Under the pieces are notes generated by a model, which ran no database searches, was not told the DNA's origin, and saw only the letters and a list, made by a program, of their open reading frames with translations. The position numbers were made by a program, and so were the translations under genes. DNA of 5,652 nt from an uncultured Nitrosomonadales bacterium. Lineage in GTDB: Bacteria; Pseudomonadota; Gammaproteobacteria; Burkholderiales; Gallionellaceae. Of the stretch, positions 1-4,061 are shown piece by piece; position 1 is the first letter of the stretch, and each line of letters begins with the position of its first letter. The stretch lies in the NCBI GenBank assembly GCA_903934275.1, contig CAIZNF010000140.1:1-5652 (forward strand), given 5' to 3'.

Positions 1-87
1 CCTTCTGGGTGATACTGTAATCATTGATAACTGCTTGAAAATCTGCGTTAATCTGCGTAATCTGCGGATTGAACTGCCGTTTCTAGG
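1..87 (+). mobile_element. Right half of a MITE-like element (copy A), cut by the window edge
   Basis: This stretch matches the right half of the complete element at 5464-5626. It begins inside the central hairpin (GGTGA at 8-12), carries three iterations of an AATCTGCG unit (about 40-68) and ends in AACTGCCGTTTCTAGG (72-87). That end is the inverse of the left terminus at 1583-1598, with 14 of 16 positions matching. The distance from the hairpin to the terminus is about 75 nt, as in the complete copy (74 nt). The following TTCAA (88-92) also precedes the left terminus at 1583, as expected for a 5-bp target duplication. It carries no coding sequence. The transposase family that moves it cannot be named from the termini alone. 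Confidence 0.75.
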
Positions 88-317
88 TTCAATAATAAGC
101 TGCGCACAGTTGGGATTATTCCGCTTTCATCTTCTCCGCGCCCACTACTTCTACCGCTAATTGTGCCTGCCCCCTCAGCGGGAAAACCGGATTCTGTGCT
201 TTATGTCATCAGTTTCGTACCGCAGATAAATCCCGATTGGGAAAGCAAATGGGAACCCTCTCGCAACAGGATATGGCCGCGATAGAAGTTGCCGTGCGTC
301 AGATTTACGGTTTGTAA
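88..317 (+). pseudogene. C-terminal two thirds of a PemK/MazF-type toxin gene, 5' truncated and frameshifted
   Basis: From TTC at 88 one frame reads FNNKLRTVGIIPLSSSPRP and continues to GKPDSV (about 189). The next frame then continues as ALCHQFRTADKSRLGKQMG, TLSQQDMAAIEVAVRQIYGL and a TAA stop at 315-317. Restoring one base near 195-198 joins the two frames. The CHQxRTxDKxRL and IGxLS-like pattern and the helical tail are typical of the C-terminal half of PemK/MazF endoribonucleases, which cut mRNA. No start codon precedes it, because the reading frame begins directly at the end of the MITE at 87. The missing N-terminal third is found at 1461-1582. Pseudogene status is well supported. The family call rests on remembered consensus, not on a search. 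Confidence 0.8.
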
Positions 318-378
318 GCAACAAGATTGAGTGCTGTTACTGTGTGGCGGGGCGGGGTGCAGTTAACCCAGATTATCC

Positions 379-531
379 ATGAGAAAAAATGGGCTTGCAG
401 CATCTTGTGTGGCGGATGAAAATGGCAAAGCCAGCCATTTGAATGTCAAAATTTGTCAGGTTGGTGACGATTCTTGGCAGCTATTTGCACACCCATCAGG
501 CAACGCCAAACCGGATTTCTTCTCGAAGTAG
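379..531 (+). CDS. Small unrecognised ORF (50 aa)
   Basis: An ATG at 379 opens a 50-codon frame ending in TAG at 529-531. The product begins MRKNGLAASCVADENGKASH and ends with SWQLFAHPSGNAKPDFFSK. I do not recognise a family. There is no clear Shine-Dalgarno sequence before the ATG (the sequence is CCCAGATTATCC), and no signal peptide or membrane segment is visible. It lies between the toxin fragment ending at 317 and the higBA promoter at 558. It may be a remnant of a longer gene or chance coding in the spacer. The rest of 318-557 shows nothing else supportable. Confidence 0.2.
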   Translation: MRKNGLAASCVADENGKASHLNVKICQVGDDSWQLFAHPSGNAKPDFFSK

Positions 532-557
532 AGGTAGCCTCAATGCATTGATAATGC

Positions 558-586
558 TTTACATTACTAACTAGGCGGGTTAGTAT
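558..586 (+). promoter_or_regulatory. Candidate higBA promoter with embedded operator palindrome
   Basis: A -35-like TTTACA (558-563) is separated by 17 bp from a -10-like TAGTAT (581-586). A perfect inverted repeat, TACTAAC (565-571) and GTTAGTA (579-585) with a 7-bp spacer, fills the promoter spacer and covers the -10. HigA antitoxins are known to repress their own operons through palindromes overlapping the promoter, so this is a natural HigA operator candidate. Transcription would start near 592-594, at or next to the GTG chosen for higB, which suggests a leaderless or nearly leaderless message. Confidence 0.5.
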
Positions 587-593
587 TTTGACC

Positions 594-872
594 GTGATTG
601 CCAACTTCAAATGCAGCGATACAAAATCCTTATTTGATGGGTGTCGCGTGGCGCGATTTGCTAATATCGCAGTAGTGGCGGTGCGCAAGCTGCAACAAGT
701 AAATGCGGCTACAACGCTTGATTTCTTGCGTGTGCCGCCGGGCAATCGGTTGGAGCAATTGTCAGGTGATCGGGCAGGGCAATACAGCATCCGCATCAAT
801 GATCAATGGCGCGTGTGTTTTGTGTGGCAGGCGGGGAACGCTGGTGCGGTTGAAATAGTTGATTACCATTGA
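594..872 (+). CDS. higB: HigB-type toxin, RelE superfamily mRNA interferase
   Basis: The 92-residue product is a type II toxin of the HigB (plasmid maintenance killer) family, small ribonucleases that cut mRNA on the ribosome and are held inactive by HigA. Visible family features are a basic helical N-terminal half (RKLQQVNAA, residues 31-39), PPGNRLEQLSGDR (48-60), the strand QYSIRINDQWRVCF (63-76) and the C-terminal VEIVDYH. The terminal D90-Y91-H92 falls where I recall the catalytic residues of Proteus HigB. I chose GTG at 594: it gives the usual MI-x-x-F start and 92-residue length, and TTG at 588 would lie almost on the predicted -10. No strong ribosome site is seen. The toxin gene precedes its antitoxin, as is usual for higBA. 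The frame appears intact. Confidence 0.88.
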   Translation: MIANFKCSDTKSLFDGCRVARFANIAVVAVRKLQQVNAATTLDFLRVPPGNRLEQLSGDRAGQYSIRINDQWRVCFVWQAGNAGAVEIVDYH

Positions 873-877
873 GGAGG
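871..877 (+). promoter_or_regulatory. Strong ribosome binding site that fixes the higA start
   Basis: GAGGAGG lies 5 nt before the ATG at 883 and overlaps the higB stop codon (TGA, 870-872). It supports ATG 883 over the in-frame upstream TTG at 859 and suggests coupled translation of toxin and antitoxin. The strong site here, against none before higB, fits the need for excess antitoxin. Confidence 0.8.
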
Positions 878-882
878 TTGCT

Positions 883-1185
883 ATGAAACGAGAAATCCCA
901 TTAACGCACCCCGGCGAGATTTTGCTGGAGGATTTTTTAAGGCCGATGGGCATTACCCAATATCGGCTGGCGAAAGAAATTGGTGTGTCGCAACGGCGCA
1001 TCGGACAGATTTGCTCCGGGCAGCGGGCAATTACGCCAGATACCGCCCTGCGCGTGGCAGCATTTTTTGGCACAGATGCACAAAGCTGGGTAAACCTGCA
1101 AGCGCACTACGATACCGAGCAAGCGCGCGTAGCGATGGAGGATGTCTTGGCAAAGATACACCAATACCAACCCGTGGCGGCGTAA
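883..1185 (+). CDS. higA: HigA-type antitoxin, XRE-family helix-turn-helix protein
   Basis: The 100-residue product is the expected partner of HigB: it binds and neutralises the toxin and represses the operon by DNA binding. The N-terminus has the HigA-like HPGEILLEDFLRPMGITQ (residues 9-26). A helix-turn-helix follows at about 25-46 (TQYRLAKEIGVSQRRIGQIC). The segment ITPDTALRVAAFFGTDAQSW (50-69) and NLQAHYD are also characteristic of HigA. The start is fixed by GAGGAGG 5 nt upstream, leaving 10 nt between the higB stop and this ATG. No truncation or missing element is visible. The likely operator is the palindrome at 565-585. Confidence 0.9.
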   Translation: MKREIPLTHPGEILLEDFLRPMGITQYRLAKEIGVSQRRIGQICSGQRAITPDTALRVAAFFGTDAQSWVNLQAHYDTEQARVAMEDVLAKIHQYQPVAA

Positions 1186-1189
1186 TAGA

Positions 1190-1204
1190 TTCAGTAATAC
1201 TGAA
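1190..1204 (+). promoter_or_regulatory. Perfect palindrome upstream of the antitoxin gene at 1222, candidate operator
   Basis: TTCAGTA-A-TACTGAA is a perfect 7-bp inverted repeat around one central base, 17 nt upstream of the ATG at 1222 and 4 nt after the higA stop. It contains a -10-like TAATAC. Ribbon-helix-helix antitoxins usually repress their own promoter through such short palindromes. No convincing -35 was found, and there is no U-tract that would make it a terminator. Confidence 0.4.
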
Positions 1205-1221
1205 CACTGTAGAGGTGTCCA

Positions 1222-1464
1222 ATGAGCACACTGGGAGCATTTTATAGTATTGACCCGTTTGTTTTGCGCCGCTTCAATGAAACGATTCCGTCCCGTGAAC
1301 GGAGTGAGGTTGTGCAAAATCTTATGGAGCAAGCATTGTTGGCACGCGAAACCGTGCTCGAACAACTCACTGAAGAATTGAAATCGCACCCGGATTTTGC
1401 TGCTGTGCGAGAAACGTCGCGCGCTTTTGAAGTGCTTGCAGCCGATGGCCTGGACGACATGTGA
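1222..1464 (+). CDS. Ribbon-helix-helix-like antitoxin (MazE/PemI-like) of a broken mazEF operon
   Basis: The 80-residue product begins MSTLGAFYSIDPFVLRRFNE and continues TIPSRERSEVVQNLMEQALL, ending in an acidic, helical tail (ADGLDDM). The short N-terminal strand followed by SRERSEVVQNLMEQAL resembles RHH antitoxins, which dimerise to bind DNA and use the C-terminal tail to block the toxin. A ribosome site (AGAGGTG, 1211-1217) lies 4 nt before the ATG. The stop codon overlaps the GTG start of the MazF-like fragment (GTGA, 1461-1464), the classic coupled antitoxin-toxin junction, which is the main support for the call. The frame is intact although the toxin after it is broken. It may persist as an orphan repressor or be in early decay. 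Confidence 0.7.
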   Translation: MSTLGAFYSIDPFVLRRFNETIPSRERSEVVQNLMEQALLARETVLEQLTEELKSHPDFAAVRETSRAFEVLAADGLDDM

Positions 1465-1582
1465 TTCTCACGATGAAATTTCTTCGCGGTTAAATTTATC
1501 GGGTTAATCTCGAGCCAGCGCAAGGCGGTGAGCAGCAGGGTGATGCGCACCCTTGCGTCGTTTTTTCTATCACTCCCTTCAA
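1461..1582 (+). pseudogene. N-terminal third of a PemK/MazF-type toxin gene with premature stop, broken by a MITE
   Basis: GTG at 1461 (or ATG at 1473) begins the frame MKFLRG, then TAA at 1491-1493, then IYRVNLEPAQGGEQQGDAHP (1494-1553) and CVVFSITPFN. Intact PemK/MazF toxins begin RG-(D/E)-IYRVNL-P-G-EQ-GD-RP, so the stop replaces an acidic residue; a single G-to-T change in GAA would suffice. The frame breaks at TTCAA (1578-1582), where the element terminus CCTAGAAA begins. The remaining toxin sequence is at 88-317. Even without the insertion, the stop would limit the product to about 10 residues unless read through. Confidence 0.85.
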
Positions 1583-1680
1583 CCTAGAAAGAGCAGTTAG
1601 CCTCTCATATTTGTGCGTTAGCCCGTATGGTGTTTGGTTTTTGTGTATTCGATGCCACTCACCTTTTGGGTGATGCCGTT
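1583..1680 (+). mobile_element. Left half of a MITE-like element (copy B), interior diverged
   Basis: The terminus CCTAGAAAGAGCAGTT (1583-1598) matches 15 of 16 positions of the left end of the complete copy at 5464-5479. The central hairpin TCACC-TTTTG-GGTGA (1659-1673) lies 76 nt from the terminus, against 74 nt in the complete copy, and the TTGTGT before it (1641-1646) is shared. The ATCTGCG iterations of the other copies are not recognisable here, so this arm has drifted or belongs to a sister subfamily. The right arm is absent; a REPIN-like pair begins at 1684. The end near 1680 is approximate. Confidence 0.6.
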
Positions 1681-1683
1681 GTC

Positions 1684-1747
1684 GTAGGAGCCCGATTCAT
1701 CGGGCGATTGATTTGCTGGGCTATCGCGCGATAAATCGCGCTCCTAC
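1684..1747. repeat. REP pair (REPIN-like): two inverted 25-nt REP units
   Basis: The left unit (1684-1708) and right unit (1723-1747) are inverse copies with 22 of 25 positions matching, around a 14-nt loop. Each unit starts with GTAGGAG (or ends in its complement CTCCTAC) and forms its own hairpin: GCCCGAT-TC-ATCGGGC on the left and GCGCGAT-AA-ATCGCGC on the right. Stem differences between the units occur in pairs that keep both hairpins intact. REPs of this type are usually moved by RAYT-type tyrosine transposases encoded elsewhere. It lies beyond the 3' end of panB and may protect or end that message, but no U-tract is seen. Confidence 0.75.
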
Positions 1748-1915
1748 AGGTTTCAACTCATGCAGAATCTGATTTCTGCGCTCGATAGGCAAGTAGCGAT
1801 CAAACTTGGGCTTCCAGATGCGACGACGCATATGCTTGATACGTTGGGAGTAATTTTTTATGAGCAACGCAGTATCGTGACGGAGTTTGGATTTATGGAG
1901 ATTCCCTGAAATCAA
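1721..1915 (-). CDS. Doubtful 64-aa ORF after panB, running into the REP pair
   Basis: A TTG at 1915-1913 overlaps the panB stop (TTGA) and opens a 64-codon frame. Its central part is very basic ([20 protein letters not shown]), and its last nine residues (PVGARFIAR) are encoded by the REP unit. I recognise no family. Codon choice in the basic stretch looks ordinary, but the start is weak and the 3' end is clearly repeat-derived. It could be a gene remnant cut by the REP pair, or chance. On the other strand, 1760-1909 holds a competing 49-codon ATG frame without a ribosome site, so coding is uncertain on either strand. Confidence 0.2.
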   Translation of the reverse strand: MISGNLHKSKLRHDTALLIKNYSQRIKHMRRRIWKPKFDRYLPIERRNQILHELKPVGARFIAR

Positions 1916-2706
1916 AAGCTGTGTTCTTGCCCCGGAAAACTCCCGTTCTTCACTTCGGCGACATAGCTCGCCACCGCCTCAGCGATAGAAGATGCACCCT
2001 GCATATAATTCTTAACAAAGCGCGGTTTCTTGCCCGGATAAATGTCCAGCATATCGTGCAGCACCAGCACCTGGCCGGAACACGCCACACCCGCGCCGAT
2101 GCCGATGGTGGGGATGGTTAGTTGCGCGGTGATTTCCGCTGCCAGCAACGCGGGCACGGCTTCCAGTACGATCATGCTCGCACCGGCTCGCTCGAGTGCT
2201 GCCGCGTCCCCAATCAATTTTTGCGCGGTGGCATGTTCCTTGCCTTGCACGCGATAACCACCCAATTGATGCACCGATTGAGGGGTCAACCCGATGTGGC
2301 AGCATACCGGAATGCCTCGCTCGGTAAGAAAATTCACTGTCTCAATCATCGCAGCGCCGCCTTCCAGCTTGACCATCTGCGCGCCCGCCGCCATCAGCCG
2401 CGCGGCGTATTCAAAAGTTTTTTCCGGGCTGACCTGGAATGTGCCGAACGGCATGTCGGCGACAATGAACGCCTGCTTCGCACCACGCGCCACGCAGGCG
2501 GTGTGGTAGATCATGTCGTCCAGCGTAACCGGCAGCGTGGTTTCGTGTCCCTGCAACACCATGCCGAGCGAATCGCCTACCAGCAGCACATCGATACCCC
2601 TTGCTTCGAGCAGCTTGGCGAAACTCGCGTCGTAGCAGGTCAGTACGGCGATTTTCTCGTCCTTGCCGCGCATGGCTTGTAATGTGGTCAATGTGGCTCT
2701 CATCAT
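1912..2706 (-). CDS. panB: 3-methyl-2-oxobutanoate hydroxymethyltransferase (ketopantoate hydroxymethyltransferase)
   Basis: The 264-residue product transfers a one-carbon unit from 5,10-methylenetetrahydrofolate to 2-oxoisovalerate, giving ketopantoate, the first step of pantothenate (CoA) synthesis in the cytosol. Family motifs run in order: [12 protein letters not shown] (residues 23-34), [20 protein letters not shown] (43-62), ADMPFGTFQ (83-91), VKLEGG (112-117), HIGLTPQSV (137-145), GGYRVQG (149-155), LEAVP (181-185) and IPTIGIGAG (198-206). D45, D84, K113, E115 and E182 match the known metal-binding and catalytic positions. Two adjacent ATGs (2706 and 2703) follow GGAG; the second has the better spacing. 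It is last in the pcnB-folK-kinase-panB cluster, 72 bp after the kinase, and panC does not follow. Its cofactor links it functionally to folK. Confidence 0.97.
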   Translation of the reverse strand: MMRATLTTLQAMRGKDEKIAVLTCYDASFAKLLEARGIDVLLVGDSLGMVLQGHETTLPVTLDDMIYHTACVARGAKQAFIVADMPFGTFQVSPEKTFEYAARLMAAGAQMVKLEGGAAMIETVNFLTERGIPVCCHIGLTPQSVHQLGGYRVQGKEHATAQKLIGDAAALERAGASMIVLEAVPALLAAEITAQLTIPTIGIGAGVACSGQVLVLHDMLDIYPGKKPRFVKNYMQGASSIAEAVASYVAEVKNGSFPGQEHSF

Positions 2707-2778
2707 ATTCTCCGGTTAAAGCGTGTCCCTACGGTTTTGTACGTTGGGTTATGCGGTGGAACTGCTACCCTACCTCAA

Positions 2779-3423
2779 TCATCCCCTGCTAAAAAATTCG
2801 CGCGGTCCGCGCATTTCATTGATGCGCTGCAACAGCAAAGTAAAATCTTCGTCATTATCCTCAAAGTTCAAATATTCGGTATTCACCATCAATACCGGTG
2901 CGGCATCATAATGATAAAAGAAATCGCTGTAGCTTTGTGCCACACGCAGCAAATAGGCATCGGAAATGGTCTGCTCATAAGGCTTTGCACGGCGGCGCAC
3001 GCGCTCCACCAGCGTTTCCGGCGCGGCCTGCAAATAGATCACCAGATCCGGCACGGGAGCCTGCAATTGCAGATTTTGAAAAATCTGCTGATACAGCGCG
3101 AACTCCGCGTCGCCCAGATTAAGGCGCGCAAACAACGGATCCTTGTCGAACAAGTAATCCGATACAGTGCTTGCGCCGAACAAATCCATCTGCGCCAGAT
3201 CACGTACTTCGTTGCCACGCTGGAACAGGAAGAACAATTGCACCGCCAATGCGTAGCGTGTTGGATCCTGATAAAACTTGGCTAGAAATGGGTTTTCGTC
3301 GGGTTTTTCCAGCAGTGTCGCGGCGGCAAAATGTTGCGCAAGGCGGCGCGCCAGACTGGTCTTGCCGACACCTATCGGCCCCTCCACTACCACATAGCGG
3401 CAAGAGCCTGCGTCAGGCAACAT
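2779..3423 (-). CDS. Deoxynucleoside kinase (deoxyadenosine/deoxyguanosine kinase family)
   Basis: The 214-residue product belongs to the dNK family, which phosphorylates deoxynucleosides to dNMPs with ATP in salvage. It opens with the strand YVVVEG and a P-loop, GPIGVGKTS (residues 15-23, K21). LEKPDENPFLAKFYQD (38-53) and FFLFQRGNE (64-72) carry substrate-pocket residues typical of the family. SDYLFDKDPLFA (88-99) corresponds to the D/E-R-S-type motif, and an arginine-rich lid, ERVRRRAKPYEQ, lies at 140-151. Whether dA, dG or dC is preferred cannot be read from sequence. The start overlaps the folK 3' end by 11 bp, with GGAG 10 nt upstream, pointing to coupled translation. A gene of this kind between folK and panB is, as far as I know, characteristic of betaproteobacteria. 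Confidence 0.9.
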   Translation of the reverse strand: MLPDAGSCRYVVVEGPIGVGKTSLARRLAQHFAAATLLEKPDENPFLAKFYQDPTRYALAVQLFFLFQRGNEVRDLAQMDLFGASTVSDYLFDKDPLFARLNLGDAEFALYQQIFQNLQLQAPVPDLVIYLQAAPETLVERVRRRAKPYEQTISDAYLLRVAQSYSDFFYHYDAAPVLMVNTEYLNFEDNDEDFTLLLQRINEMRGPREFFSRG

Positions 3424-3904
3424 CGGGAAGCATCTCCAATACTTGATCCTGACATCTTTCGAAAGCCATTCCGGCTTGACCTATGCCGGGTATGAGAACA
3501 TTCGGCGCAATTTCCAGCAACGGTTGCAACACGAAGGGGCGCAAGTGCATCTGCGGGTGCGGAATAGTCAGGCCATGCTCATGTAGTTGTGCGTCGCCGT
3601 ACAGCAATATATCCAGATCCAGCGTGCGCGGAGCGTTGCGGAAGGTGCGCTCGCGACCATGCTGATGCTCGATTTGCAGCAGTGCTTGCAGCAAAGCTTG
3701 CGGGGTCAGAGTTGTTTCGATTTTCGCCACCGCATTCACGAATTCCGGTTGGTCAAGATAGCCCATCGGCGCGCTACGGTACAGCGATGAACGGGCGACG
3801 AGGCGCGTCTCCGGCAGCCCGTCAAATTCCGCAAAGGCTCGCTGCAATTGGCTGCGCGGGTCTTCCAGGTTGCTGCCTAGCCCGATGAAGGCGATGCGCG
3901 GCAT
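3413..3904 (-). CDS. folK: 2-amino-4-hydroxy-6-hydroxymethyldihydropteridine pyrophosphokinase (HPPK)
   Basis: The 163-residue product transfers pyrophosphate from ATP to 6-hydroxymethyl-dihydropterin, the step before dihydropteroate synthase in folate synthesis. Family landmarks are IGLGSNLEDP (residues 7-16), SLYRSAPMGYLDQPEFVNAV (40-59) and the HPPK signature RNAPRTLDLDILL (89-101). D96 and D98 bind the two magnesium ions, and PHPQMHLRPFVLQPL (115-129) holds the conserved His and Arg. I chose ATG 3904, which gives the usual MxRxxIGLGSN start and length; the upstream in-frame TTG at 3931 would add nine residues unlike the family. No good Shine-Dalgarno precedes ATG 3904. It lies between pcnB and the kinase and overlaps the latter by 11 bp. 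Confidence 0.96.
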   Translation of the reverse strand: MPRIAFIGLGSNLEDPRSQLQRAFAEFDGLPETRLVARSSLYRSAPMGYLDQPEFVNAVAKIETTLTPQALLQALLQIEHQHGRERTFRNAPRTLDLDILLYGDAQLHEHGLTIPHPQMHLRPFVLQPLLEIAPNVLIPGIGQAGMAFERCQDQVLEMLPDVA

Positions 3905-3908
3905 TATG

Positions 3909-4061
3909 CTAAACCGTGCGAAGGGAATCAAATGTAGGTCGGGCCACGCCCGACATGGTGGGCAGAGCCCACCCGGTTACTTGCTGGCGATTTAACCCAT
4001 AGCAGATCGGTGTCTTCTGGTGGAACATTTTGGCGAACTCCGGGTTTCTAGAGGTTTCCAT
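3909..4061 (-). CDS. Doubtful 50-aa ORF bridging pcnB and folK
   Basis: ATG at 4061-4059 overlaps the pcnB stop by one base (TGATG) and opens a 50-codon frame ending in TAG at 3911-3909, 4 nt before the folK ATG. The product starts METSRNPEFAKMFHQKTPIC and then runs through the two hairpin repeats (GWALPTMSGVARPT). I recognise no family and see no ribosome site. Exact stop-start coupling on both sides suggests that ribosomes may cross the gap to folK, but the second half is repeat-encoded, so an authentic protein is unlikely. Confidence 0.2.
   Translation of the reverse strand: METSRNPEFAKMFHQKTPICYGLNRQQVTGWALPTMSGVARPTFDSLRTV
3938..3973. repeat. Two tandem perfect hairpins between pcnB and folK
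   Basis: GTCGGGC-CAC-GCCCGAC (3938-3954) is followed two bases later by GGTGGGC-AGA-GCCCACC (3957-3973). Each has a perfect 7-bp, GC-rich stem and a 3-nt loop, as in intergenic REP-type palindromes. They lie upstream of folK inside the putative operon. Without a U-tract they are poor intrinsic terminators. They are more likely repeat insertions or message-stabilising structures. Confidence 0.65.

Noticed and set aside
541..550. Ten-base palindrome CAATGCATTG upstream of the higBA promoter
   Set aside because: It is short, not aligned with promoter elements and expected by chance at this size; the 565-585 repeat is a better operator.
446..799. Minus-strand frame (117 codons) overlapping higB and its promoter
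   Set aside because: It runs opposite an intact higB and through its operator. The composition is unlike a real protein and no family is recognised.
937..1389. Minus-strand frame (150 codons) opposite higA and the antitoxin gene
   Set aside because: It covers two well-supported plus-strand genes and their ribosome sites, and its Cys/His-rich translation fits an antisense shadow.
1684..1747. REP pair as an intrinsic terminator of panB
   Set aside because: Stems are strong, but no run of T follows on either strand, so a repeat element is the better description.
2122..2682. Plus-strand frame (186 codons) opposite panB
   Set aside because: It is antisense to panB, whose motifs and catalytic residues are complete. 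There is no ribosome site and no recognisable domain.
2707..2778. Imperfect dyad (GTTGGGTTATGCGG against CTGCTACCCTACC) between the kinase and panB
   Set aside because: Pairing has several mismatches and there is no U-tract. It may be an eroded intergenic repeat, but a terminator or regulator cannot be supported.
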